DNA of 64,000 bases from JAAFHI01 sp039793685 (lineage in GTDB: Bacteria > Acidobacteriota > Blastocatellia > Chloracidobacteriales > Chloracidobacteriaceae). Of this stretch, positions 18,103 through 26,737 are shown piece by piece. Numbering within the stretch: position 1 is the stretch's first letter; every line of letters begins with the position of its first letter. The stretch covers positions 62,001-126,000 of the forward strand of contig JBDRAL010000013.1 of the NCBI GenBank assembly GCA_039793685.1, in the 5' to 3' direction. A program made the position numbers and the translations under genes. A model generated the notes under the pieces. It did not search any database and had not been told where the DNA came from. It worked only from the letters and a program-made list of their open reading frames with translations.

Positions 18103-18134
18103 GGCGGCCTCCTGCTCGAATGTCCGACGCACCC

Positions 18135-18166
18135 ATCCTAAACCCCGTAGGAAAGTACGGAGTCAA
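18135..18166 (-). promoter_or_regulatory. MerR-type promoter with dyad operator upstream of the copper operon
   Basis: On the minus strand, TTGACT (18166-18161) and TAGGAT (18140-18135) are separated by 20 bp, the over-long spacer typical of MerR-family targets. Within the spacer lies the dyad CCGTA-N6-TACGG (18145-18160). The start codon is 33 bp beyond the -10 box. The bound regulator would untwist the spacer when loaded with metal. Confidence 0.8.
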
Positions 18167-18174
18167 GGGGAAAA

Positions 18175-18368
18175 ATCAGTGGCCAGTGGCCAGTGGCCAG
18201 CAGTTAGCAGTTAGTAGTTAGCGGTTCGTGGGATGGTTTGAAGCCCGCGGAGGCGGGCGAAATATCGTTAGCCTCGGGTAAAGCGAGTCTTCGAGCGGAA
18301 TCCGAGGTCTTCGAACGAAATCCGAGGTCTTCGAACGAAATCCGAGGTCTTCGAGCGGGAATCCGGGA
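18175..18368. repeat. Composite repeat: CAGTTAG heptamers plus 20-bp tandem repeats, copy 1
   Basis: Heptamers (18175-18225) lead into a conserved block that begins GTTCGTGG and contains the short palindrome GCCCGCGGAGGCGGGC (18243-18258) and ATATCGTTAGCCTCGG. Three 20-bp tandem units beginning AATCCGAGGTCTTCGA follow (18299-18358). An inverted, near-identical composite lies at 38161-38335. Together with the MerR promoter this explains the 304-bp gap between 18102 and 18407. Confidence 0.85.
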
Positions 18369-18406
18369 GGATTCGGGGAGATGTTGGGAAATTTTGGAAA
18401 ATCGGA

Positions 18407-19648
18407 TTACCCGACGGGGAGTTCGACCGTGAAGGCGCTGCCGACGCCGACCTTGCTGCGGACGGAGACGTTGCCGCCGTGCGCGGCGACGATGCGTTTC
18501 ACGATGGCGAGGCCGAGGCCGACCCCGACGCGGCCCTTGGTGGCGCTGGTCTGGCGGTACGGATCGAAAATGTACGGCAGGTCCTCCGGCGGAATGCCCG
18601 CGCCGGTGTCGGTGACGGTCACGCGGAACCAGCGCGTCCCGGCTTCGACGCCCTCGCCGGAGATGAAGGTCGCTTCGAGCCGGACCGTCCCGCCCTTGGC
18701 CGTGAATTTCACCGCGTTGGAAAGAAGATTCGAAAACACCCGCTCGATTTTGCCGGAATCCACGTCGAGCAGAACCGAATCGGGCAGGTCAGGCGCCTCG
18801 ACGGTGATTTTCTTGCCGCCCGCCATCACGCTGGCCTGTTCGAGGCATCGGTTCAGCACCATCACCAGATCGGTCGGGAGTTTTAAAAGTTGAAGTTCCT
18901 GCGATTCGCTCCGGAAGACGTCCAGAACCTCGCCGACAAGATCGAGAACCCGGTCGAGGTTGTAAATCGAGGCGTCGATAAACGAATCCAGCGACTCGGC
19001 CTTGAGCGCGGACATCACCGACGGATTCGTCTGAAGAAATTCAAACGTTGCCTTGACCACCGCGAGCGGCGATTTCAGATCGTGGACGAGCATCGCCGTG
19101 AAACCGGCTTTCTGCTCGTCCATTTCACGAAGTTTCAGGTTGGATTCGGCGAGTTCTCCACGCTGCTGGTCGAGCAGGGCGTTGGTGTGGGCAAGTTCGT
19201 CGTGTTTCCGGATCAGTTCCCGCTGGAGTCGGGAAATCCGGATCTGGGATTCGATGCGGGCGATGACCTCTTCTTCCTGAAACGGCTTCGTGATGTAGTC
19301 CACGCCGCCGACCCGAAACGCCTCGACTTTGTCCTGCGTGTCGTCGAGCGCGCTGATGAAAATGATCGGAATCGACGCGGCGGGTGTTTCCCGGAGCGCC
19401 CGGCAGACTTCGAAACCGTTCAGGTCCGGCAACTTGATGTCGAGCAGGATGAGTTCCGGCGGGTTCGCCGCCACAATCGAGAGCGCCCGCTTGCCGGTCG
19501 TCGCGACCCGGATACGGAACTGCCGGCTCACCAGCATATTGGAAAGCAGATCAAGGTTGGCGGGCGTGTCATCCACAATGAGGATGTCGCCCTCCGGGGA
19601 AAATGTGTCGTCAAAGACGCTGGCGGGAAGGTAGTTGGGGGTGTTCAT
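18407..19648 (-). CDS. Response-regulator-headed histidine kinase (REC-HisKA-HATPase)
   Basis: 413 residues, cytosolic, no membrane helix. Residues about 20-140 are a receiver domain (ILIVDDTPANLDLL, phospho-Asp in LILLDIKLPDLNG, lysine in YITKPF). A coiled-coil linker (150-185) follows. HisKA has the H-box AMLVHDLKSPL; the HATPase has NLLSNAVKFTAKGG, DTGAGIPPEDL and GVGLGLAIVKRIV. Such proteins take a phosphoryl group on the receiver to modulate their own kinase. It lies 18 bp after the hybrid kinase at 19667-21535 in the same direction, so the two form an operon and may exchange phosphate. The output is unknown; neither has a DNA-binding or enzymatic effector domain. Confidence 0.9.
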   Translation of the reverse strand: MNTPNYLPASVFDDTFSPEGDILIVDDTPANLDLLSNMLVSRQFRIRVATTGKRALSIVAANPPELILLDIKLPDLNGFEVCRALRETPAASIPIIFISALDDTQDKVEAFRVGGVDYITKPFQEEEVIARIESQIRISRLQRELIRKHDELAHTNALLDQQRGELAESNLKLREMDEQKAGFTAMLVHDLKSPLAVVKATFEFLQTNPSVMSALKAESLDSFIDASIYNLDRVLDLVGEVLDVFRSESQELQLLKLPTDLVMVLNRCLEQASVMAGGKKITVEAPDLPDSVLLDVDSGKIERVFSNLLSNAVKFTAKGGTVRLEATFISGEGVEAGTRWFRVTVTDTGAGIPPEDLPYIFDPYRQTSATKGRVGVGLGLAIVKRIVAAHGGNVSVRSKVGVGSAFTVELPVG

Positions 19649-19666
19649 CGTCGCATCAGCCCGAAA

Positions 19667-21535
19667 TCACGATTCGGAATTCGCCTCCGGCTCCAGCATT
19701 TCCTGCAATTCCTCGAAACGGTACTGCCGCACCATGGCCCGGATGCCTTTCGCCAATCCGGGGTGCATTGGTTCGAGAGCGTCCACGACCACGGTTGCCG
19801 CGCGGACGTCGCCTTCGGTCACGGCAGCCAGAAGTTTGACTTTCGCCTCCGAGGGAAGTTCGGCCAGCCGCTCCCGTGTCGGCTCGGTGGGCGTCTCGGC
19901 CGCCGGTCCCTGGGATTTCGCCGCGTCGCCGCCGCTGTAGATGTATTCAATCTTCAGATATTTCGCGAGGGTCTCGAAAATCGTGCTGGTACGGAACGGT
20001 TTTAGCACAAGTTCATCGCATCCGGCCTGATTGACGGCGTCCATTTCGTGTTCGAAACCACTCGCCGTCAGGGCGATGACCGGCGTCCGGGACCGGTTTT
20101 CCTCGGTTTCGATGCGCCGGATCTCGCGGGTCGCTTCCAGCCCGTTCATCACCGGCATCCGCATGTCCATCCAGATGAAATCGGGTTTCCAGTCCCGCCA
20201 GAGGACGACGCCCTCCGCTCCGTTGACCGCCTCGCGGGTTTCAAAACCAACGTCCTGAAGCAGATCGCAGAGAAGCTGGCGGTTTTCGGGCGTGTCGTCC
20301 ACGACGAGAATCCGCCGGGCGGCCTGCCCCTCAGCGATTTTTTCCACCCGGCGCGATTCGGTGACAGCCAGATCCGCCCGGTCGGCGCGTTCCAGATGAA
20401 TGGTGAACAGGAATGACGATCCGCGTCCCATCTGGCTCGATACGGAAACGTCGCCGCCCATCAGCCGGATGAAATTCCGGGTGATGGCGAGGCCGAGGCC
20501 GGTTCCTTCGAGCGATTTCCGTCCCGATTCGGTCTGGACGAACGGCTCGAACAGTTTCCCCTGCTCTTCGTCGGCAATCCCGTGCCCGGTGTCGTCCACC
20601 ACGCAGCGCAGGAGACCGTCCTCCCACTCGACCCGCAGCATGACTCCGCCGCTCTCGGTGAACTTGATTCCGTTGCCGATCAGGTTGATGAAGCACTGAC
20701 GCAGCTTTCCCTCGTCCCCGCGGACGATTTCGGGGAGTTCGTCGGAAAGTTCGAACACCAGATACAACCCCTTCGACTGCGCCCGGATGGTGAGCATGTC
20801 GCGCAGGCTGTCGAGCAGCGCGCGCAGATTGAAGGCATGCTCGTTGAGCGTCAGCCGTCCGGTTTCAATTTTAGAGATGGAAAGGACGTCGTTGATGAGG
20901 CCGAGCAGATGTTCGCCGCTCCGGTTGATGATGCCGAGAACCTCAAGCTGCTTTTCCGTCAGATTCTGGTCCCGATTGAGCAACTGGACGAACCCGAGAA
21001 TCGCGTTGAGCGGCGTCCGCAACTCGTGGCTCATGTTTGCCAGAAACGCGCTCTTGGCACGGTTCGCCTCCAGCGCCTTCTGCTCGGAAACCTTGAGCTG
21101 CTCGACCTTTTCGGCCAGTTCCGCGCGGAGCGTCCGCTCGGCCACCAGCGCGCGCCGCCGCTCGACGGCCTTCTGTAACTGATAGAGAAACGCCTCGGTA
21201 TCGCCCGAGGTCGCGTCCTGCTTTTCGATGTAACCGTCCGCCCCCTGCTGGAGCGCCGCCGTCGCGGCCTTGATGCCGCCCTCGCCGGTCAGCACGATGA
21301 CCGCCGTCTCCTCGTTGACCGCGCGGAATTCCCGCAAGACTTCGATGCCGTTCATATCGGGCAGCATCAGGTCGAGCAGCACCAGGTCGAACTTCCGCGA
21401 CAGCCCGGCTTCCACGCCGGACCGCCCGGTTTCCGCGCCTTCGACCGTTGCGCCGCGCTGGGTCAGCACCCGCCGCAGGTAGTGCCGGACGGTCGCCGAA
21501 TCGTCAATGGTGAGAATGGTCAGGTCGCTTAGCAT
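19667..21535 (-). CDS. Hybrid histidine kinase, REC-HisKA-HATPase-REC with C-terminal tail
   Basis: 622 residues, cytosolic. An N-terminal receiver (ILTIDDSATVRHYL, Asp in LVLLDLMLPDMNG), a coiled coil, HisKA with ANMSHELRTPLNAIL, a HATPase (NLIGNGIKFTESGG, DTGHGI, GTGLGLAITRNF) and a second receiver (ILVVDDTPENRQLL, Asp in DFIWMDMRMPVMNG, Lys in LVLKPF). About 90 residues follow the second receiver; they are helical and resemble the tail found after receivers in DUF3365/BarA-like hybrids but contain no clear Hpt histidine. The first gene of a two-gene operon with 18407-19648. Both lack sensor domains, so the signal probably enters through phosphorylation of the N-terminal receivers by an unseen kinase. 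Confidence 0.9.
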   Translation of the reverse strand: MLSDLTILTIDDSATVRHYLRRVLTQRGATVEGAETGRSGVEAGLSRKFDLVLLDLMLPDMNGIEVLREFRAVNEETAVIVLTGEGGIKAATAALQQGADGYIEKQDATSGDTEAFLYQLQKAVERRRALVAERTLRAELAEKVEQLKVSEQKALEANRAKSAFLANMSHELRTPLNAILGFVQLLNRDQNLTEKQLEVLGIINRSGEHLLGLINDVLSISKIETGRLTLNEHAFNLRALLDSLRDMLTIRAQSKGLYLVFELSDELPEIVRGDEGKLRQCFINLIGNGIKFTESGGVMLRVEWEDGLLRCVVDDTGHGIADEEQGKLFEPFVQTESGRKSLEGTGLGLAITRNFIRLMGGDVSVSSQMGRGSSFLFTIHLERADRADLAVTESRRVEKIAEGQAARRILVVDDTPENRQLLCDLLQDVGFETREAVNGAEGVVLWRDWKPDFIWMDMRMPVMNGLEATREIRRIETEENRSRTPVIALTASGFEHEMDAVNQAGCDELVLKPFRTSTIFETLAKYLKIEYIYSGGDAAKSQGPAAETPTEPTRERLAELPSEAKVKLLAAVTEGDVRAATVVVDALEPMHPGLAKGIRAMVRQYRFEELQEMLEPEANSES

Positions 21536-21718
21536 TTATCCAGCTTAATAAAAATTTAATCCAGCATCAATCCGGAAAATGAAATTCAGGTCCGCCCATA
21601 ACCAGAGGGACGACGCAACGGAGGCGGAAATCGGCTTTTCCCGTTTCACAACCGTACCGGCTGATGCACAATCCGGCCAATCACCGCTTGTCCGCAAGAA
21701 TGAAGAGGCAGGAACGCG

Positions 21719-22033
21719 ATGCCGAAACCAATCAACGATACCGAAGAAGGCGTACTGACCCGGGAACGAACCGATGTCCGGAAGCCGCCGATGTACCGGG
21801 TCCTTCTGCACAACGACGATTACACGACCATGCCATTCGTCGTGTACGTCCTGCAAAACATTTTTCAGCACAACGAAGACGATGCCTACCGAATCATGAT
21901 GGCCGTCCATCGTCAGGGGATCGGCGTCGCCGGGACCTACACCTACGAAATCGCCGAAACCAAGATGACCCAAACGATTCGACTTGCCCGGGCGAACGAC
22001 TTTCCGTTGCTCTGCACGATCGAACCGGAGTAG
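21719..22033 (+). CDS. clpS: ATP-dependent Clp protease adaptor ClpS
   Basis: 104 residues. The core YRVLLHNDDYTTMPFVVYVLQ is the ClpS signature that binds N-degron side chains, with HNDDYT lining the pocket. VAGTYTYEIAETKM is the strand and helix that contact ClpA. The N-terminal extension (about 25 residues) is of usual length and is the part pulled on by ClpA. ClpS delivers proteins with bulky N-terminal residues to ClpAP. It is followed 134 bp later by clpA in the same direction, with a heptamer repeat in between that starts at its TAG stop. Confidence 0.95.
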   Translation: MPKPINDTEEGVLTRERTDVRKPPMYRVLLHNDDYTTMPFVVYVLQNIFQHNEDDAYRIMMAVHRQGIGVAGTYTYEIAETKMTQTIRLARANDFPLLCTIEPE

Positions 22034-22145
22034 CGGTTAGTAGATAGTAGTTAGCAGTTAGAATTCAGTATCTTTCCGTGGCATTCATTTTCCGTTGACC
22101 ACCGACAACCGCTAACGACTTACTACTAACTACTAACTGCTAAAA
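22031..22145. repeat. Inverted CAGTTAG heptamers in the clpS-clpA gap
   Basis: AGTTAGC/AGTTAGA units (22031-22061) are inverted relative to CTACTAA/CTGCTAA units (22110-22143). The repeat fills most of the 134-bp gap and no separate promoter is obvious. Confidence 0.7.
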
Positions 22146-22167
22146 ACTGGCAACTCACCACCGACAC

Positions 22168-24777
22168 ATGCCGATGTTCACCAAAGACCTGCAAACCGCG
22201 CTCAATACCGCCGTCACCGAAGCCATTGAACGCAACCACGAGTATCTGACGCTGGAGCACCTGCTGCTGGCGTTGCTGGAGGATCCGGCCACCGCCGACA
22301 TCATCCGCAACTGCGGCGGCAACCTCGACCGGCTGCGGAGCGAACTGGAAGCGTTTTTCAAGGAACATCTGCCGACCGCCCCGCCGCGCCGCGCGACGCA
22401 GGCGACCGACAATCCGGTGGGACAGCTCATTTTTGCGCTGCTTGACGACCCGACGGCGTCCGACATCTTCCGAAACAGCGGGGGCGACACGGAAGCCCTG
22501 CGCGCCGGACTGATGGGATTCTTCAAGGAGCGGTTCGAGGACGCCCGGGCCGACGGCGAGGAGCCGGACGAAGAAAGCGCGCAGGTCGCCGAATCCCTTC
22601 AGCCGCTGCTGCTCGGTTTTCTTGAAGATGAAGCCATTCTCGACATCGTCCGGCAGGCATCCGGCGACCTCGACGCGCTGCGCGCCGGGCTGACGACCTA
22701 TTTCAGCGCCCCGAAAACCGGCGACGGCGCGGACGGAGGCATTCAGGCGCCGGAACAGACGGCGGCGTTTCACCGGGTCATCGAGCACGCCTTCACGCAG
22801 GCGCAAAGCTCCGGCCAGCGCCAGATCAACGGCGGCAACATCCTCGCGGCCATGTTCGGCGAGGAAAATTCCTTCGCCGTCTACCTTCTGAAACGGCAGG
22901 GAATCACCCGGCTCGACATCATCAGCTATATCTCGCACGGCATCCGCAAGGACGACGACGCACTTCCGCCCGTTGAAAACGAAACCGGCGAGGAGGAAGA
23001 AAACGCGCCCGCCGATCCGCTGGAAGCCTACACGGTGAACCTCACCCAGCGCGCCGCCGACGGAAAAATCGACCCGCTCATCGGTCGTCAGGCGGAACTC
23101 GAACGCACGATTCAGGTGCTGTGCCGTCGCCGGAAGAACAACCCGCTCTACGTCGGGGATCCCGGCGTCGGAAAAACCGCCATCGCCGAGGGGCTGGCGA
23201 TGAGAATTCATGAAGGAAACGTTCCGGAACCGATTCGCGACGCCGAAATCTATTCGCTCGACCTCGGACTGCTGCTCGCCGGGACGCGCTACCGGGGCGA
23301 TTTCGAACAGCGGATGAAGCGGCTCATCACGGCCCTCAAGCGCCGTCCCGGATGCATCCTCTTTATCGACGAAATCCACAACATCGTCACGGCGGGCGCG
23401 GTCAACGGCGGCACGATGGACGCCTCCAACATGCTCAAGCCGGCACTCGCGGCGGGCGAACTGCGCTGCATCGGCTCAACGACTTACCAGGAATACAAGC
23501 AGGCCATCGAAAAAGACCGCGCGCTCGCCCGCCGCTTCCAGAAAATCGAAATCGGCGAGCCGTCCATCGAGGAAGCCGAGCAGATTCTGAACGGGTTGAA
23601 GGACGCTTACGAGGCGCACCACGGCATCACCTACACGCCGGAATCGCTCAAGGCGGCGGCGGAACTCTCGGCCAAGCACATCAACGACCGGTTTCTGCCC
23701 GACAAGGCCATCGACGTCATCGACGAAGCCGGGGCGGCAATCCGGCTGCTTCCCGCGAAGGATCGGCCGAAGGAAGTCGTCGCCCACGACATCGAAAAAA
23801 TCGTCGCGAGCATTGCCAAAATTCCGGCGAAATCGGTGTCGGCGTCCGAGCGCGACCGCATCGTCACCCTCGAACCTGATTTGAAATCAGTCATTTACGG
23901 GCAGGACAAAGCGGTCGAGCAGGTCGTCAACGCCATCAAGATTTCCCGCGCGGGCCTCGGACATCCGACGAAACCGATCGGGTCGTTCCTGTTCTCCGGC
24001 CCGACGGGGGTCGGGAAAACGGAACTCGCCAAGCAGCTCGCGCTCACGCTCGGCGTGGCGTTTCTGCGCTACGACATGAGCGAGTACATGGAAAAGCACA
24101 CCGTTTCGCGGCTCATCGGCGCGCCTCCGGGCTATGTCGGCTTCGATCAGGGCGGGCTGCTCACCGACGCCGTCACCAAGCACCCCTACTCGGTGGTCGT
24201 CCTCGATGAAATCGAAAAGGCCCACCCGGATGTGTTCAACATCCTGCTTCAGGTGATGGACAGCGCCACGCTCACCGACAACAACGGCAAGAAAGCCGAT
24301 TTCCGCAATGTCATCCTCATCATGACGACCAACGCCGGGGCGAAGGAACTCAGCGCCAAGGCCATCGGGTTTAAAGGCGAAACCGGCGGCAAGCGGACCA
24401 AGGGCGCGGTCGAACGGACCTTCTCGCCCGAATTCCGCAACCGGCTGGACGCGTGGATTGTCTTCGAGCCGCTCGAATTCGCCACCATCGAACGCGTCGT
24501 GGACAAGTTCATCGCCGAACTTCAGGCGCAACTAACCGACAAGGACGTCACCCTCGAACTGACCGAACCGGCCCGCAAGTGGCTTGCGGAAAAAGGGTTC
24601 GACAAACAGTACGGCGCGCGTCCGATGGGTCGCCTGATTCATGAAAAACTCAAGCAGCCGCTCGCCAATGAAATTCTTTTCGGCACGCTGAAGGGCGGCG
24701 GCACGGTGACCATCGAGTTGAACGGAGATGAACCGGGACTCGTCTTTCATCCGAAGAAAGGCGAAAACGCCAGTTAA
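22168..24777 (+). CDS. clpA: ATP-dependent Clp protease ATP-binding subunit ClpA with expanded N-domain
   Basis: 869 residues, against about 750 for typical ClpA. Two AAA+ modules are intact: first Walker A GDPGVGKTAIAEG (330-342) and Walker B ILFIDEIHN; second Walker A GPTGVGKTE (about 611-619), Walker B VVLDEIEKAHPDVFN. The extra length is in the N-domain: the segment LLLALLEDPATADIIRNCGG...FFKEHL occurs three times (about 31-70, 86-124, 146-184), before the usual second half (QSSGQRQINGGNILAAMFGE, 213-232). ClpA unfolds substrates and feeds them to ClpP (not in this window). The N-domain is where ClpS docks, and clpS is the preceding gene, so the expansion could add docking surface. ClpA rather than ClpC is supported by the short middle region and by clpS. 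Confidence 0.95.
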   Translation: MPMFTKDLQTALNTAVTEAIERNHEYLTLEHLLLALLEDPATADIIRNCGGNLDRLRSELEAFFKEHLPTAPPRRATQATDNPVGQLIFALLDDPTASDIFRNSGGDTEALRAGLMGFFKERFEDARADGEEPDEESAQVAESLQPLLLGFLEDEAILDIVRQASGDLDALRAGLTTYFSAPKTGDGADGGIQAPEQTAAFHRVIEHAFTQAQSSGQRQINGGNILAAMFGEENSFAVYLLKRQGITRLDIISYISHGIRKDDDALPPVENETGEEEENAPADPLEAYTVNLTQRAADGKIDPLIGRQAELERTIQVLCRRRKNNPLYVGDPGVGKTAIAEGLAMRIHEGNVPEPIRDAEIYSLDLGLLLAGTRYRGDFEQRMKRLITALKRRPGCILFIDEIHNIVTAGAVNGGTMDASNMLKPALAAGELRCIGSTTYQEYKQAIEKDRALARRFQKIEIGEPSIEEAEQILNGLKDAYEAHHGITYTPESLKAAAELSAKHINDRFLPDKAIDVIDEAGAAIRLLPAKDRPKEVVAHDIEKIVASIAKIPAKSVSASERDRIVTLEPDLKSVIYGQDKAVEQVVNAIKISRAGLGHPTKPIGSFLFSGPTGVGKTELAKQLALTLGVAFLRYDMSEYMEKHTVSRLIGAPPGYVGFDQGGLLTDAVTKHPYSVVVLDEIEKAHPDVFNILLQVMDSATLTDNNGKKADFRNVILIMTTNAGAKELSAKAIGFKGETGGKRTKGAVERTFSPEFRNRLDAWIVFEPLEFATIERVVDKFIAELQAQLTDKDVTLELTEPARKWLAEKGFDKQYGARPMGRLIHEKLKQPLANEILFGTLKGGGTVTIELNGDEPGLVFHPKKGENAS

Positions 24778-24905
24778 TTCTCCGAAAAAAGTCTAAAAAT
24801 CCTCAAAAATTCCAATAAAAAAGGGGTAAAACCATTGCAGGAACGTGAATTTTCGGGCTAGTTTCCAAACAAAATAAAAAATTGCCAACTTTTCACGGTT
24901 CACCC

Positions 24906-25298
24906 ATGCAGCCCCCGCCGAAACCGACCGAACCGGACGAGAACACCGTTTCCGCCGATCAGGTCGTGCCAGAATTGAGTCAACCCACGCTGCCCTATCC
25001 CCCAGGTTGGGAGCAGGGGTTGTTCCTGCCTGCCGCCACCTACCGGACCATCGGCGAACGCCGGGCAGCGGAGAACCCGAAAAAGCCGGGACGCCCCCGG
25101 AAATCTCCCAAGCGATCCTCGAAGAACTCGATTTTCAGTCTCTCCTACTGGTTTGACGGCGACACCCGCCGGGAAATCCGACTCTGGCTGGACGAACGCG
25201 ATTTCCGGATGTGGATTGCCGGACTGGTCCTTCTCATGGTCGTCATCGGCCTGATTGTCGTCGTCTCCGAACTCAGCACCCCCAAAGTGACGCGGTGA
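24906..25298 (+). CDS. Small hypothetical protein with one C-terminal membrane helix
   Basis: 130 residues from the ATG at 24906; a TTG eight codons earlier is less likely. It has a Pro-rich N-terminus (1-50), a basic stretch KKPGRPRKSPKRSSKN (about 59-74) and a single strong membrane helix (about 101-122, MWIAGLVLLMVVIGLIVVV). It is predicted to be anchored with its N-terminus in the cytosol. The basic stretch contains a GRPRK string like an AT-hook, but one motif in a membrane protein is weak evidence for DNA binding. No family is recognised. It lies between clpA and rpmB, in the same direction as both. Confidence 0.6.
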   Translation: MQPPPKPTEPDENTVSADQVVPELSQPTLPYPPGWEQGLFLPAATYRTIGERRAAENPKKPGRPRKSPKRSSKNSIFSLSYWFDGDTRREIRLWLDERDFRMWIAGLVLLMVVIGLIVVVSELSTPKVTR

Positions 25299-25304
25299 AA
25301 CATC

Positions 25305-25387
25305 AGCAGTTAGCGGTCAGCAGTTAGCAGTCAGTAATCAGAAAAACTGCCGACTAACTACTGACCACTGACTGCTAACTGCTGGCA
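25305..25387. repeat. Inverted CAGTTAG heptamers before rpmB
   Basis: AGCAGTTAGCGGTCAGCAGT-like units (25305-25341) are followed directly by complementary ACTGCTA/ACTACTG units (25345-25387). The two arms nearly abut and could form a long imperfect hairpin after the preceding gene. Confidence 0.7.
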
Positions 25388-25453
25388 GTGGTCATTTTTT
25401 TCCAAAAAAAGGCCGTCATGGGTTGAACAATCGGCGGAGATCCGCTAAAAATG

Positions 25454-25479
25454 CCGACTTTTGTTTCCGAAAAAGTCGG
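25454..25479 (+). promoter_or_regulatory. Hairpin in the rpmB leader
   Basis: CCGACTTTT (25454-25462) pairs exactly with AAAAGTCGG (25471-25479) around an 8-nt loop, 30 nt before the rpmB start codon and upstream of its GGAGG box. It has no U-run after it, so it is more likely a leader structure than a terminator. It may mediate feedback by the ribosomal protein; this is inference. Confidence 0.4.
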
Positions 25480-25509
25480 AAGAAGCAATCGGTCGGAGGA
25501 AATCTCACC

Positions 25510-25746
25510 ATGTCTCGCGTTTGCCAAGTCACCGGAAAGCGCCCGATGTCGGGCAACAACGTCTCGCACGCCAACAACCGCACCAAGCGTCGTTTTCTGC
25601 CGAACCTTCAGTGGCAGCGGTTCTGGGTCGAGAGCGAAAAGCGGTGGGTGCGCCTGCGCGTCTCCACCCGCGCCATCAAGACCATCAACAAGCACGGCAT
25701 CGAAGCGGTCCTGAAGGACATGCGCGCCCGCGGCGAAAAGTACTAA
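25510..25746 (+). CDS. rpmB: 50S ribosomal protein L28
   Basis: 78 residues, full length. It opens MSRVCQVTGKRP and has the family block SHANNRTKRRFLPNLQWQRF, followed by RLRVSTRAIKTINKHGI and an RARGEKY end. The start at 25510 has GGAGGAAA placed correctly; an in-frame extension to 25423 would translate the leader. L28 is a late-assembly protein of the large subunit. The usual partner gene for L33 (rpmG) is not adjacent. Sequence resembles proteobacterial-type L28 but this does not fix the phylum. Confidence 0.95.
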   Translation: MSRVCQVTGKRPMSGNNVSHANNRTKRRFLPNLQWQRFWVESEKRWVRLRVSTRAIKTINKHGIEAVLKDMRARGEKY

Positions 25747-25771
25747 ACCCTTTATCCCTCTCGGTCACTCG

Positions 25772-26662
25772 ATGAAACGCGCCCTTTTCGCGACGGTACT
25801 TTCCCTCGCGCTCCTCGGTCCGGTTTCAGGCGCGTCGTCCGGGTGGCGACCGGTTGCCGCCGGCAAGACCAAAGGCATCAGCGGCCTCGCGACGCTCCCG
25901 ACGAGCGGCGCGGGCCGTTCCTTTTTGGCCGTTCACGACAACAAGAAAGACGGTCAGGTCCGGGTTGCCGTCGTTGCGGTCGCGGAAAACGGTTCCGTTC
26001 GTTATGAACCGCTCGCGTGGAACGGCGAGGAACTCCCCATCGACCTCGAAGCGGTCGCGGGCGTGCCGGGTGCGTCCGGTGAGTACGTCGCAGTCACCAG
26101 CAAAGGCGCGGCCTACCACCTGCGTTTCGACGCCGAAAAGAAGGGCGTAACCGTCCTGAAGCGGTTCGCGCTCCCGAACGCGGGCGACAAGACCGAGTTC
26201 GAAGGCTTCGACCTGCACCGATTCGGCGACACGGTCCTCTGCGTCTGGGCCGACCGGGGCGACGCCAAAACGCCCGGTCTGATGTATTGGGCCACGCTCG
26301 ACCTGAAAACCTTCACTTTCGGAAACCGTTTCTCGACGCCGGTGTCCGTTCCCTTCCCGACGACCGAAACCCGTCCGATTTCCGACCTGCGGATTGACGA
26401 GGGCGGCACCGTTTTCGTCACCTCCTCGCGCGATCCCGGCGACGAAGGTCCGTTTCAATCCGCGCTTTACGCCGTCGGCAACTTCCACAAAACCGACGAT
26501 GACGTGGATTTCACGCCCAATCCCGCTCCGATTCGACTCCGCGTTTTCTCCGACCACAAAATTGAGGCGCTGGAATTCATCCCCGGCCCGACTGGCGGCA
26601 TCGTTTTCGGTTCCGACGACGAGGATTTCGGCGGATGGCTGCTCTGGGACGATGAAGGATGA
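25772..26662 (+). CDS. Secreted protein of unknown function, probable beta-propeller
   Basis: 296 residues. A signal peptide is clear (1-20, ending GPVSGASS). The mature part is rich in beta strands with spaced Gly/Asp turns and motifs such as GISGLATLPTSG, FLAVHDNK, DLEAVAGVPG and EFEGFDLHRFGD, resembling the phytase-like/SdiA-regulated propeller proteins found in Acidobacteria and Proteobacteria. No catalytic residues can be named. It lies 25 bp after rpmB and is likely exported to the periplasm. The TGA stop is followed within 8 bp by a perfect inverted repeat that separates it from the convergent kinase gene. Confidence 0.6.
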   Translation: MKRALFATVLSLALLGPVSGASSGWRPVAAGKTKGISGLATLPTSGAGRSFLAVHDNKKDGQVRVAVVAVAENGSVRYEPLAWNGEELPIDLEAVAGVPGASGEYVAVTSKGAAYHLRFDAEKKGVTVLKRFALPNAGDKTEFEGFDLHRFGDTVLCVWADRGDAKTPGLMYWATLDLKTFTFGNRFSTPVSVPFPTTETRPISDLRIDEGGTVFVTSSRDPGDEGPFQSALYAVGNFHKTDDDVDFTPNPAPIRLRVFSDHKIEALEFIPGPTGGIVFGSDDEDFGGWLLWDDEG

Positions 26663-26669
26663 GGGAAAT

Positions 26670-26737
26670 GGACAATTGACAAGGAAAGTCCGGTTTTGCC
26701 GTCCCTTGTCAATTGTCCACTGTCAATTGTCCATTTT
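26670..26737. terminator. Perfect inverted GACAATT heptamer repeat between convergent genes
   Basis: GGACAATTGACAAGG (26670-26684) pairs exactly over 15 bp with 26704-26718 around a 19-nt loop. A further GTCAATTGTCC unit follows at 26722-26732. It lies between the ends of two convergent genes and can fold in either transcript. U-runs are weak, so termination is plausible but unproven. Confidence 0.55.

Noticed and set aside
24906..25298. AT-hook-like GRPRK motif, suggesting a DNA-binding membrane protein.
   Set aside because: One motif in a basic, Pro-rich stretch is expected by chance; the stretch is equally explained as a positive membrane-flanking segment.
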